This document shows positions 25,721-33,795 of a DNA stretch of 39,810 nucleotides, one piece after another; the first letter of the stretch is position 1, and each line of letters opens with the position of its first letter. Below the pieces are notes generated by a model, which made no database searches, was not told where the DNA came from, and saw only the letters and a list, made by a program, of their open reading frames with translations. Source of the stretch: Clostridia bacterium (GTDB lineage: Bacteria; Bacillota; Clostridia; Christensenellales; UBA1242); NCBI GenBank assembly GCA_017464845.1, contig JAFTYD010000006.1:1-39810 (forward strand), read 5' to 3'. A program made the translations under genes and the position numbers.

Positions 25721-26176
25721 ATGAAAAAATTAAATATGGAATTAAATTCATTTCCAAATGGCGTTATGGTATGTTGGGAAAAAATTGATGACTGTGCAAA
25801 TTATGTTTTAAAATTGTATCATCGAAAAAACGAGAATGCAGTTGATACAAAAGAGTATAGATATGAGTATGTGTTTAAACCCGATTATAGTTTAGTTAAT
25901 CTTAATTGTATTGATGTAATCAATATATCAAGAACTAAATGTTATCATACAATAAGTGATTTAGCTAAAACAAAGCTAAAATTTGAATTTGGCGTTAAAG
26001 GACCTTATGGTACGGTAACTAAATATAATGAATACTCGACTTCTTATTTTGTTGAGATAATAGCTGAAGATAAAAATGGTGAAACAATTGCAAAATCAGA
26101 TTTAATTGCATTTGAACCCGGTTCTTCGCAAAATTCAGTTGTTGTAAGTGGAAAAAACACTGTTACAATAGGATAA
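25721..26176 (+). CDS. FN3-like protein 2
   Basis: Second tandem paralog, 151 residues. It opens NSFPNGVMVCWEKIDDCANYVLKLYHRKN and ends YFVEIIAEDKNGETIAKS, the same frame of motifs as its neighbours, with a ~60-residue insertion between strands that contains the motif TKCYHTISDLAK. A Gly/Ser/Asn tail (GSSQNSVVVSGKNTVTIG) follows. No signal peptide is present, so unlike most FN3 domains this one should be cytoplasmic. AGGAG precedes the ATG by ~7 nt, and the gene follows protein 1 with a 10-bp gap. It likely forms a scaffold or a substrate-binding partner for the AAA ATPase (inference). Confidence 0.7.
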   Translation: MKKLNMELNSFPNGVMVCWEKIDDCANYVLKLYHRKNENAVDTKEYRYEYVFKPDYSLVNLNCIDVINISRTKCYHTISDLAKTKLKFEFGVKGPYGTVTKYNEYSTSYFVEIIAEDKNGETIAKSDLIAFEPGSSQNSVVVSGKNTVTIG

Positions 26177-26186
26177 TGGAGGATGT

Positions 26187-26537
26187 ATGGAATTAGTTTG
26201 TAAACCTTTAATGAATGGAATAATGGCTTATTGGTCAGAAGTAGAAAAAGCTGCTAGTTATAATGTAACACTTTACATAAACAAACAAGCAATATCTAAA
26301 AGAATAAACCCTAGAACGGAATTATATTGTACTTTTAATGGACTAGCTGCAATTGATGGAACAACAAAAAATACAATTATATCAGCGGCAAGAAGCACAG
26401 TACATGTTGTAGGCGGTAGCCATAGCACTCCACAACATTCAGGACAAGATTATTATGTTGATGTTGTAGCTGAAGACAGAGATGGTAATATTATTGAAAA
26501 AAGTGAAAAAGTAAAATGCACTGTAAGGGAATTTTAA
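26187..26537 (+). CDS. FN3-like protein 3
   Basis: Third tandem paralog, 116 residues: NGIMAYWSEVEKAASYNVTLYINKQ at the start and YYVDVVAEDRDGNIIEKSEKV at the end. The central insertion differs (STVHVVGGSHSTPQHSGQDYY, rich in His and Ser). TGGAGGATGT precedes the ATG. It is cytoplasmic by absence of a signal peptide. Three divergent copies in a row, kept with the same ends but different inserts, suggest hetero-oligomer subunits or diversified binding loops. It lies 14 bp upstream of the AAA ATPase gene. Confidence 0.7.
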   Translation: MELVCKPLMNGIMAYWSEVEKAASYNVTLYINKQAISKRINPRTELYCTFNGLAAIDGTTKNTIISAARSTVHVVGGSHSTPQHSGQDYYVDVVAEDRDGNIIEKSEKVKCTVREF

Positions 26538-26551
26538 AAGGTGGTAGGTAT

Positions 26552-28162
26552 ATGAGATATTATGAAGAAGAATTAGAAGTTTTAATTAAAGCAGGCGCAA
26601 AAGTTGTAGAAGTTGCTTCATTCGAATGGGAAAGAGTTCATGGCTTTGCAAATTATGTTGCTGAAGATTTAGGAATTGATTGGTATACTTGGAGTAGTGT
26701 TTCCGGTTTAAAAGTTTGGGATGAAAATGGATTTAAAGTAATAAATGCAGATTGTATTACTATTCCACAAATTCTTGATTATTATATAAAAAATGAAAAT
26801 GATATGTTGCTCGTATTAGAAGATTTTCATCCTTATAGCGAAGCTTCAAATCCGGCAAATATAAGATACATCAGGGAAATGATGCGAGCTCAAAATTATC
26901 AAGGAGATTACAAAAAAGCAATTATTTTAAGTTCGCCAAATAAATTTGTTCCTGAAGAACTTTCTAAAGAATTACCTGTAATAGAAGTTGAATTACCAGA
27001 TAGAGATACTATAGAAGTAATTGCAAATAGTGTTGTAGAAGAATACAAAGATTATTGTATGGAACATAATATCACACAAAAGTTGCTAGAATCTGCATTA
27101 GGACTTACTGTTATGGAGGCAAGACTTGCTTTTGCAAAGGCAATTATTCAAAACAGAAAACTTACAGAAGAAGAAATTCCGCTAATTATTAGTGAAAAAG
27201 AGCAAATTATTAAAAAGAGTGGTCTACTAGAGTACTTCCATCCAAAAGAATATTTGACTAATATTGGTGGTCTTGACAATCTTAAAGATTGGATTGCAAA
27301 AAGAGGAAATGCATATAGTGATGAAGCTAAAGCTTATGGTTTAAACACTCCTAGAGGAGTTCTTCTTCTTGGTGTTCCGGGTTGTGGAAAAAGTTTGACA
27401 GCAAAAGCAATTGCAAATGAGTGGAAATTCCCACTTTTAAGATTTGACCTAGGTAAAGTGTTTGGTGGTATAGTGGGTGAATCTGAAAGAAATATAAGAT
27501 ATGCTTTAGATGTCGCAAAAACTATTTCGCCATGTGTATTATGGATAGATGAGATAGAAAAAGGGTTAAGTGGTTCTCAAAGTAGTGGTAGAACAGATGG
27601 TGGAACAAGTGCCAGAGTTTTTGGAACATTCCTAACATGGATGCAAGAGAAAAAAGAACCTGTTTTTGTTGTTGCAACTGCAAATGATATAAGTTCATTG
27701 CCACCAGAACTTTTAAGAAAAGGTAGATTTGATGAAATATTCTTTGTAGATTTACCTAGTGCTAAAGAAAGAGAAAACATATTTAACATTCATCTAAATC
27801 ATAAAAACAGAAATGCAAAATCATTAAATTTAGATATGCAAAAACTTGTTAAAGCAACAGAAGGTTTTTCTGGTGCAGAAATCGAAGAGGTAGTAAACGA
27901 AGCTTTATTTAATGCATACGCTAACGGACAAAAAGATTTAGAGCAAGCTAATTTAATTGAATGTATAAATTCAACTTCACCATTGTCAAGAACTATGGCT
28001 GAAACCATTGCAAATTTAAGAAAATGGGCAGAACAAAGAGCTAGACTTGCAAGTAAGGAAAAACCGGAAGAAGTTAAAGATTTGGGTGAAGACATTCCTA
28101 GACTTCAACAAGAATATAAAAATCCTTTCATAAACAGGAAAAATAAAGATGATAAACAATAA
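26552..28162 (+). CDS. Ycf46-like AAA+ ATPase
   Basis: A 536-residue AAA+ protein. The start at 26552 (MRYYEEELEVLIKAG) follows AAGGTGG; the upstream ATG at 26516 lies inside the previous gene. The N-terminal ~200 residues are a degenerate nucleotide-binding-like domain (LLVLEDFHPY). The active AAA domain has Walker A GVPGCGKS (274-281), Walker B VLWIDEIE (D333, E334), sensor/arginine-finger region LLRKGRFDEIFF and a C-terminal lid helix FSGAEIEEVVNEA. The order and the 'NIGGLDNLKDW' lead-in match the Ycf46 group of plastids and bacteria, whose function is unknown. In bacteria it is often next to DUF1257, DUF2997 and a radical-SAM gene (from memory), as here. It overlaps the next gene by 14 bp. 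Confidence 0.88.
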   Translation: MRYYEEELEVLIKAGAKVVEVASFEWERVHGFANYVAEDLGIDWYTWSSVSGLKVWDENGFKVINADCITIPQILDYYIKNENDMLLVLEDFHPYSEASNPANIRYIREMMRAQNYQGDYKKAIILSSPNKFVPEELSKELPVIEVELPDRDTIEVIANSVVEEYKDYCMEHNITQKLLESALGLTVMEARLAFAKAIIQNRKLTEEEIPLIISEKEQIIKKSGLLEYFHPKEYLTNIGGLDNLKDWIAKRGNAYSDEAKAYGLNTPRGVLLLGVPGCGKSLTAKAIANEWKFPLLRFDLGKVFGGIVGESERNIRYALDVAKTISPCVLWIDEIEKGLSGSQSSGRTDGGTSARVFGTFLTWMQEKKEPVFVVATANDISSLPPELLRKGRFDEIFFVDLPSAKERENIFNIHLNHKNRNAKSLNLDMQKLVKATEGFSGAEIEEVVNEALFNAYANGQKDLEQANLIECINSTSPLSRTMAETIANLRKWAEQRARLASKEKPEEVKDLGEDIPRLQQEYKNPFINRKNKDDKQ

Positions 28163-30011
28163 AATTGTCACGATAATAAAAGAAAACCAATTTGATAAGG
28201 AATGGACTTTGTTTACACCATGTTCATTACCTAGAAATATAAATAAATCTTATTCTTACATGCCAACAAATGATATAATCCCAATTATTTCAAAGGCAGA
28301 TGAGGTTCACTTAATTCTAGATCGAGCAGGTTTGCCAAGTTCTATTTTGAATGAGTTAAAATGGGTTAATAAATATATTAAATTTAAGTTAATTGCAAAA
28401 AGTGAAGAGATTAAATCTGCTTTTTCAGATTTGAAATTTAGTGATATAGTTATTGATAATAAAGTTGATTTTAATTATCTAGGTATTATAGGTAAGGAAA
28501 ATTTATTTCTAATTATAGATTTAGATAATATTAGAGTGGATGATACATTTGAAAAGATTTTCTTTGAGAATCAAGATTTGTTAAATTCTTTTAATTTTAA
28601 TAGTATAAAAGAGATTTATGTTATTGATAAACATGGAAGTGAAGAAATGTTATCTTTTTGTCAAAATGTTAAGGACCATAAAATTCCTTTAATTTATATT
28701 TGCGATAAAAAGATATTCAATAAATCAATCTATGATAATTATTCAATGTTAACAAAAAGGATAGTAGTTTCAGATAACAATATATCAGCTATTTTTGCTG
28801 TCAATAATGATGAAAGTGTTTTATCATTTATTCTTCAAAGGGGTAATTTTATACCAATTAATTTTCCGAGTTTAGATTATATTATTGATAAAACCTATGT
28901 GAGCTTAAATAAAAATCTTGGTGATTTATCAGGAAAACCGGATATCTATACTTGTTATAACGGAAAATTAAACAATCTAAATATTGTAAATAATATTGAT
29001 GTTAATCATAAAATTAAGATTTTGGACTATAAAGATTTTGATAATGAAGTATTTGATAGTTCTCTTACTAATAACCATAATGAATATAGTAATGTAGCAC
29101 AACAAGTTACATATAATTTTGAGTTAATTCCACCAATAATTGACAAAAGTTTTAAAATTTCAAGCAAGTATGATGAGATTTTTAATTTGTCGAGACAATG
29201 GCAAGAGGAGAAAACAAAAATAAACATAAAAGACTTTAATAATAAGCTTTTACAACTTGATAGCAGTAATATCTTTATTGAGACTATTACTATTCTCAAA
29301 GACATTGATGCTTATTTAACAGAGATACTTTTTATTAAGACTACTGATTATTCTTCAATGTGTAGTTTTAAAGGTTATCATCAAAATATGTTGTATTATA
29401 AGGATTTTATTGCAAAATTTAAGGAAAATTTTATGAATAATTGTAAAAATTTATACTTGAGACTTGCAAAACAAAATACTGACAACAAGTTCGGTCAATT
29501 TGATATTGAGATAAGTGATTATAAAAAAATTATTGAAGAAAAACAAAAAATGATTGAGCAGGGAATTGATATTCTATCTAATAAAAGAAGAATAGAGATT
29601 TTAAATAAGAAAATTGATGATTTACAAAAACTTAAAACTAATTTTGAAGATAAAAATATCGAAACAAGTAATAAAAATTCAGATGGTTTCATGGAAAAAT
29701 GTAAAGGTTTTTTAGAAAAGAAAATTCATACGAGAAATACATTGTCAATTTCTAATGTTCTAAAAGTTAATGATTTGGAAAAAACATTAATTTTAGAGCA
29801 ATTGTTTGGTCAATATCTTAAAGATTTCTATGATTTTATTTCTTATACAAGTAATATTTTGGAATGTCTTTATGCACAAGATTTTCCTGAGGACTATTTA
29901 CTGTTTGAAAAAGAAAATAAGAACTACATAATCATAGAAAAAGAGAGTCAATTTAAAGATACACAGGACATACAAAAACAATATAATTTAAACTGCATAA
30001 CAAGGAGATAA
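28149..30011 (+). CDS. Unrecognised 620-aa protein of the Ycf46-like operon
   Basis: A large soluble protein without known motifs. Residues ~40-250 alternate strands and helices (EVHLILDRAGLP, NLFLIIDLDNI, EIYVIDKHGSEE, IPLIYICDKKIF) like a Rossmann-type or phospholipase-D-like fold, but no HKD or P-loop is seen. The middle is Asn-rich. Residues ~455-530 are heptad-rich (KIIEEKQKMIEQGIDIL, RRIEILNKKIDDLQKL) and probably coiled coil. The start at 28149 lies inside the ATPase gene, a 14-bp overlap that implies translational coupling. It may be the ATPase's partner or sensor. I do not assign a function. Confidence 0.75.
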   Translation: MINNKIVTIIKENQFDKEWTLFTPCSLPRNINKSYSYMPTNDIIPIISKADEVHLILDRAGLPSSILNELKWVNKYIKFKLIAKSEEIKSAFSDLKFSDIVIDNKVDFNYLGIIGKENLFLIIDLDNIRVDDTFEKIFFENQDLLNSFNFNSIKEIYVIDKHGSEEMLSFCQNVKDHKIPLIYICDKKIFNKSIYDNYSMLTKRIVVSDNNISAIFAVNNDESVLSFILQRGNFIPINFPSLDYIIDKTYVSLNKNLGDLSGKPDIYTCYNGKLNNLNIVNNIDVNHKIKILDYKDFDNEVFDSSLTNNHNEYSNVAQQVTYNFELIPPIIDKSFKISSKYDEIFNLSRQWQEEKTKINIKDFNNKLLQLDSSNIFIETITILKDIDAYLTEILFIKTTDYSSMCSFKGYHQNMLYYKDFIAKFKENFMNNCKNLYLRLAKQNTDNKFGQFDIEISDYKKIIEEKQKMIEQGIDILSNKRRIEILNKKIDDLQKLKTNFEDKNIETSNKNSDGFMEKCKGFLEKKIHTRNTLSISNVLKVNDLEKTLILEQLFGQYLKDFYDFISYTSNILECLYAQDFPEDYLLFEKENKNYIIIEKESQFKDTQDIQKQYNLNCITRR

Positions 30012-30013
30012 AT

Positions 30014-30745
30014 ATGAGCTGTAAAAGAAAAGTTCAGGCATGGAAAGAGGTTAAAATTCATATAGATACATTAAGCAAACAAGAACTTATTATGCTTGAA
30101 GACAGTATTAAAGAATGTATTACTCAGAAACTAATAAAATTGGATATTTTACTAAAAAATATAAATACATATTATGCAAATAGCATATTATTGATTAATG
30201 ATAGATATGGTGTTTTAACTGATGTTGAACAAATTATTTCAGCTTTTGGTATGAGTATAAAAAAAATCAATTGCAATCTTAAGGGTAAAAACTATATAGT
30301 TACTGACGAATTATTTGAGTTAGCAAGTATGTTAAATTGTGAAAATATAATTGAAAATAAATTCACTCAAGTTTCTGATGAAATTTTGGCAATTATTTTA
30401 GAAAACTCCATTCAACAAAAAGAATCCAATCTTAAGGAAATTTTGCAGAAAATAAGGAGAACAGGTTCTTACGATATTACTCAAAAAGAACTTATAGAAG
30501 AAACATGGGAAGATGGAAGACTTTTGAGTTCTCAAACAATTGAAAAACATTCTGAAGAAAAAACAGTTAAAAGTTTGTTAGAGGGTTTTGCTAAAAAAGC
30601 TCAAAATACTGTTAATTCAAATAACAAACATATGCAAGAAGGCACAACAGAATTGCTTTGCAGTAGAGCAAAACAAATGGGATATACTGTAAAAAAAGAA
30701 AAACAGGGCGAAGAAATTCAACTTGTCTTGGTGAGGTTGGGCTAA
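30014..30745 (+). CDS. Ycf35/DUF1257-like protein, divergent
   Basis: A 243-residue soluble protein. The C-terminal segment (TTELLCSRAKQMGYTVKKEKQGEEIQLVLVRLG) resembles the end of DUF1257/Ycf35 proteins, where an Ala-rich helix is followed by 'GF-x-V-x-EE-x2-DG-I-x-L-V-x-R'. The middle 'GMSIKKINCNLKGKNYIVTDELFELASML' fits the substrate-like beta meander in that family. The match is weak by eye. Its place between a Ycf46-like ATPase and a DUF2997-like protein makes the assignment likelier, because these families cluster in other bacteria (from memory). It overlaps the next gene by one base (TAATG). Confidence 0.5.
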   Translation: MSCKRKVQAWKEVKIHIDTLSKQELIMLEDSIKECITQKLIKLDILLKNINTYYANSILLINDRYGVLTDVEQIISAFGMSIKKINCNLKGKNYIVTDELFELASMLNCENIIENKFTQVSDEILAIILENSIQQKESNLKEILQKIRRTGSYDITQKELIEETWEDGRLLSSQTIEKHSEEKTVKSLLEGFAKKAQNTVNSNNKHMQEGTTELLCSRAKQMGYTVKKEKQGEEIQLVLVRLG

Positions 30746-30945
30746 TGGAAGAAAAAATAGTAATCAATATAAATTCTCTTGGGGAATTAAATGCTGAAAC
30801 TTTTGGTATTAAAGGTGCAAAATGTTTAACTGAACTTGATAAGCTTATGAAAGATATTGCTAGGGAAGTTAAGGTTGAAAAAAAACCAGATTTTTTTGAT
30901 GAAAAAACAAAAACTGATAACTCAATAAAGGTTAAAAACTCATGA
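30745..30945 (+). CDS. DUF2997-like small protein, 66 aa
   Basis: The sequence IVININSLGELNAETFGIKGAKCLTELDKLMKD follows the DUF2997 pattern 'I-x-V-x-I-x-x-x-G-x-V-x-x-E-T-x-GFKGxxC-x-x-x-x-x-x-L'. In that family the G-x-KG-x-xC motif is the hallmark. The acidic/lysine tail is unstructured. Its start overlaps the DUF1257-like stop (TAATG) and its stop overlaps the next start (ATGA), so all three genes are translationally coupled. Members occur beside Ycf46-like and radical-SAM genes; no function is known to me. Confidence 0.65.
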   Translation: MEEKIVININSLGELNAETFGIKGAKCLTELDKLMKDIAREVKVEKKPDFFDEKTKTDNSIKVKNS

Positions 30946-31514
30946 TAAGATATGATAGCTTTTCTGTTGAAGAAAATGAACATTTGTACGGTCCCGGGAA
31001 AAGACTTTTGCTGTTTTGTCAGGGATGTTCTTTGCATTGCAAAGGATGTGTAAATAAGCACTTATGGAATTTTAGCGGTGGCAATGAAATTAGTGTTGAA
31101 GAAATTATTTCATTGTGTGATGATGTTGATGGAATTACTTTGCATGGTGGTGAACCTTTAGACCAATATACTTCAGTACTAAGATTAGTTGAATGTTTAA
31201 AAAACAATGGAAAAACCGTTATCTTATTTACAGGTTATATGTACAAAGAATTAAATAAAATTCAAAAAAAGATATGGAGAAAATCAGATATAGTAGTATC
31301 AGGTCGATATGAACAAGATAAAAGAAATATATACTTACAATTTAGAGGATCCACTAACCAAAAAGTATATATTCATAAAGGTGAATATGAAAAATATAAA
31401 GTTGTAGATGGTAAATCTGTCGCGATTATTGGAGTTAAGAAAGACGGAAGTATAGATATAAAGGGATTTCAATCCGATGAATTATATAAGAGCATTGAAA
31501 ACTTATCAAAATAA
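30942..31514 (+). CDS. NrdG-like 4Fe-4S radical-SAM protein, 190 aa
   Basis: The cluster motif CX3CX2C is C29, C33, C36 in CQGCSLHCKGCVN, with an extra Cys at 26. The SAM-binding GGEP lies at ~69-72 (THLHGGEP-like: TLHGGEPLDQ). This is the short activase fold of NrdG and its relatives, which cleave SAM to make a glycyl radical. No NrdD or other glycyl-radical enzyme is present in the window, so the target is unknown; it might modify an operon protein. The residues after ~130 (GSTNQKVYIHKGEYEKYK) are not typical of NrdG. It is the last gene of the operon and is followed by a terminator. Confidence 0.85.
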   Translation: MIRYDSFSVEENEHLYGPGKRLLLFCQGCSLHCKGCVNKHLWNFSGGNEISVEEIISLCDDVDGITLHGGEPLDQYTSVLRLVECLKNNGKTVILFTGYMYKELNKIQKKIWRKSDIVVSGRYEQDKRNIYLQFRGSTNQKVYIHKGEYEKYKVVDGKSVAIIGVKKDGSIDIKGFQSDELYKSIENLSK

Positions 31515-31528
31515 TCGATAAAGTAAAG

Positions 31529-31558
31529 CACTCAATCTTAATGATTGGGTGTTTTTTT
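31529..31558 (+). terminator. Intrinsic terminator of the Ycf46-like operon
   Basis: CACTCAATC (31529-31537) pairs with GATTGGGTG (31543-31551), followed by seven Ts. Confidence 0.85.
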
Positions 31559-31689
31559 ATTAAAATTTAAAAATTTTTAAAGAAATTTTGCTAAAACTGG
31601 GCAACCCTTTGCAATTTGGAGTGGTTAACATTATAGAGAGGTTTTATCTCTCAAGTTTTATAAAAAGGAGGTTAAACAAACAAAGAATT

Positions 31690-31868
31690 AGTTAAAATTA
31701 TGAGAAATTTTAACAAGCAGGATAAGGAATAGACTCAAAATACAATTTTGGTTGCTAAATTCCTTGAAAAACCAGCATTTCAAGTGATTCAACACCAAAA
31801 TTAAAAGTGTCAAATTTGAGTCCGTTCCCCAAAGACTAAAGCAAGTGGGATACCCACTTCTTTTTTAT
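31690..31868 (+). ncRNA. Candidate structured RNA upstream of the excisionase/integrase genes
   Basis: Nested helices: GTTAAAAT/ATTTTAAC (31691-31698/31707-31714); GACTCAAA/TTTGAGTC (31732-31739/31815-31822); inside it AATTTTGG/CCAAAATT (31744-31751/31795-31802); inside that CTTGAAA/TTTCAAG (31763-31769/31778-31784). A terminator AAGTGGG-ATA-CCCACTT (31843-31859) with a T run ends it. An AAAGGAGG at ~31664-31671 has no start codon behind it. No ORF of note. Confidence 0.6.
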
Positions 31869-31917
31869 TTGTAAGTTATAGAAAGAAGAAAAATTTATAA
31901 ATACAAAAGGAGTAATT

Positions 31918-32163
31918 ATGAAACAAGATTTACAAGCAGAGATGTTGATTTCTGCAGAAGCTAAAAGACTTGCAGATAGATATAACAAAGATTATTTAGA
32001 CTGTGAGGATTTAATGAAAATTACAGGTCTTGGCAAAGGCAATGTAAGAACACTTATGAATAGATATGATTTTCCAACAACCAATGTCGGCAAGCGAAAA
32101 GTTATTAGTGTAATGGCATTTGCAAGATGGGCTTACTTTCAAGACAACAGGAGGAAAAACTAA
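31918..32163 (+). CDS. Excisionase-like DNA-binding protein, 81 aa
   Basis: A small protein with a winged-helix (MerR/Xis-like) pattern: DLMKITGLGKGNVRTLMNRYDFPTTNVGKRKVISVMAFARWAYFQ. The 'GLGKGNVRTLM' helix pair followed by a basic wing and 'V-x-x-x-x-F-x-x-W' fits excisionases of integrative elements. AAAAGGAG precedes the ATG. Its stop overlaps the integrase start (TAATG), so the two are translated together, which is usual for Xis-Int pairs. It probably directs excision of element 1. Confidence 0.75.
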   Translation: MKQDLQAEMLISAEAKRLADRYNKDYLDCEDLMKITGLGKGNVRTLMNRYDFPTTNVGKRKVISVMAFARWAYFQDNRRKN

Positions 32164-33602
32164 TGGCTAAGAAAAGAAAGAATTCCAGACGAGCAAATGG
32201 CGAAGGCAGCATTGTTCAAAGAAAAGATGGTCGTTGGTGTGGAGTTGTAACTCTTGGATATAAACCCGATGGCAAGATAAATAGAAAGTCAGTTTATGGA
32301 CATTCACAAGCAGAAGTTTTAGAGAAAATGAGTGTGTTAAAACATAGACTTGTAACTGGTCCACAAGTATCTTCAACGACTGCTTTGGTTGGCGAAACAA
32401 TGAAAAATTGGTTAAGAATATTTAAGAAGCCAATGGTATCATCTCGCACATTCGAAAGCAATATTAGAACATTTAAAAATCGTATTCTTCCAGCGATTGG
32501 AAATATGAAAATTAATGAAGTTAACACAAACATTGTTCAAGCGATTTTGACCAAATCTTTACAAGACCATAAAGGCAGGTCTAACACACCAAAGAGAATA
32601 AAGTTTTTGTTAAATCAATTTTATGAGCATTTAATAGAGCAAGGCCTTGCTTATGATAATCCTACCCTAAAATGTAAAGTGAGCAATAGATATAAAAAGA
32701 CATATATGGATAGCAAAGGTCAACATAAAAATAATGAAAATTACAAGGCAATTCCTGTTGCTGAAAGGGCAAGATTTATTCGTGCGCTTGATGATGGTCC
32801 AGATATTATTAAACCACTTTCACTTGTTATGATGTTGGCTTCACTTCGTATTGGTGAGGCACTTGCTTTAAAATGGGAAAATATAGATTTTGAAAAAGGT
32901 GCTTTGTTTGTTGAGCAAGGTTTAACAGAAGATGTTGAGTTTGATAACGACCTTAATATCATTGGCAGAAAGAACATTATTTCAAGCACTAAAACAACTT
33001 GCAGTAAACGAGCAATTAAAATGCCGCAACTAGTTATTGATGCTTTGCTACAATGGCGAAAAATACAATGGTGCAAAGAACAAGTTAAAGGCAAAACTTT
33101 AACAAAGTCCACAAACCTTGTGTTTTGCAACGATGATGGCTCAATACGCAGTTATGACGCAACTCGTCGAGTATTTGATAGGTTTGCCAAGAAATACGGT
33201 TTTAGGCAAGAATTTGGGCTTCATTGCCATATGTTAAGACAAACATTTTCAAATATGCAAATTGAGAATAAGAGAAATATTAAAGATGTTCAGCATTTGC
33301 TTGGACATAAAGATGCAAAGACTACCCAATTGCACTATAATTCAGTAATCGACCAAGAACTTGACTACGAAGGTGCAGAACTGTTGGATAGTCTTTTTAA
33401 TGACACAACACTATATGATGGTGAAGAACACATAAAAAAAGATGTCCCTGCCTATCACATAGACAGCAACACCTTTAATGAAGAAAAACCGAAAACATAT
33501 GAAGAAATGACCGATGATGAACTCGACCGACAATATGAAGAACTTAAACACCAACGAGAAGAACGAAGAAAACGCAGAAAAGAAAAAGATTTTGAGATGT
33601 AG
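32163..33602 (+). CDS. int: Tyrosine-type site-specific integrase of element 1
   Basis: A 479-residue tyrosine recombinase. The start at 32163 (MAKKRKNS) follows AGGAGGAAAAACT. An N-terminal arm-binding domain (GEGSIVQRKDGRWCGVV) is followed by a SAM-like core-binding domain. The catalytic residues are R229 (SLRIGEALALKW), H356-x-x-R359 (HMLRQTF), H382 (LLGHKDAKTT) and the nucleophile Y392 (LHYNSV). The last ~60 residues are a charged tail. It would integrate and excise element 1, probably at the 7-bp TTACCAA core of the tRNA-Thr anticodon loop. It appears intact. Confidence 0.92.
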   Translation: MAKKRKNSRRANGEGSIVQRKDGRWCGVVTLGYKPDGKINRKSVYGHSQAEVLEKMSVLKHRLVTGPQVSSTTALVGETMKNWLRIFKKPMVSSRTFESNIRTFKNRILPAIGNMKINEVNTNIVQAILTKSLQDHKGRSNTPKRIKFLLNQFYEHLIEQGLAYDNPTLKCKVSNRYKKTYMDSKGQHKNNENYKAIPVAERARFIRALDDGPDIIKPLSLVMMLASLRIGEALALKWENIDFEKGALFVEQGLTEDVEFDNDLNIIGRKNIISSTKTTCSKRAIKMPQLVIDALLQWRKIQWCKEQVKGKTLTKSTNLVFCNDDGSIRSYDATRRVFDRFAKKYGFRQEFGLHCHMLRQTFSNMQIENKRNIKDVQHLLGHKDAKTTQLHYNSVIDQELDYEGAELLDSLFNDTTLYDGEEHIKKDVPAYHIDSNTFNEEKPKTYEEMTDDELDRQYEELKHQREERRKRRKEKDFEM

Positions 33603-33676
33603 TATTTATATGTAATTATTTTTATATTTTGAACATAATATTAATTATGCTATATATGAATATTTTTGAAAAAGCG

Positions 33677-33705
33677 TTGACTTTTTTAAGATTATGTATT
33701 ATTAT
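33677..33705 (+). promoter_or_regulatory. Promoter of the Abi small RNA and gene
   Basis: TTGACT (33677-33682), 17-nt spacer, TATTAT (33700-33705). Confidence 0.8.
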
Positions 33706-33711
33706 ATAGCC

Positions 33712-33785
33712 ATGGAAGGATCCTTTCAACCAGTGTTGAAGGACTTTGGGGAGGTCTCTAGGGATCTCCCCACTTTCTATTTTTA
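33712..33785 (+). ncRNA. Candidate AbiF-associated small RNA
   Basis: The predicted ~70-nt RNA has a CCTTTCAAC-CAGT-GTTGAAGG hairpin and a strong GGGGAG/CTCCCC hairpin (about 33749-33771), then ACTTTCTATTTTT, just before the Abi gene's ribosome site. No start codon. A conserved RNA upstream of AbiF genes is known (abiF RNA in Rfam, from memory); membership is not verified here. Confidence 0.6.
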
Positions 33786-33795
33786 GAGAGGTTTT

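Noticed and set aside
28149..30011. Phospholipase D-like assignment for the 620-aa protein
   Set aside because: No HKD motif is present; the resemblance is only in the strand-helix pattern.
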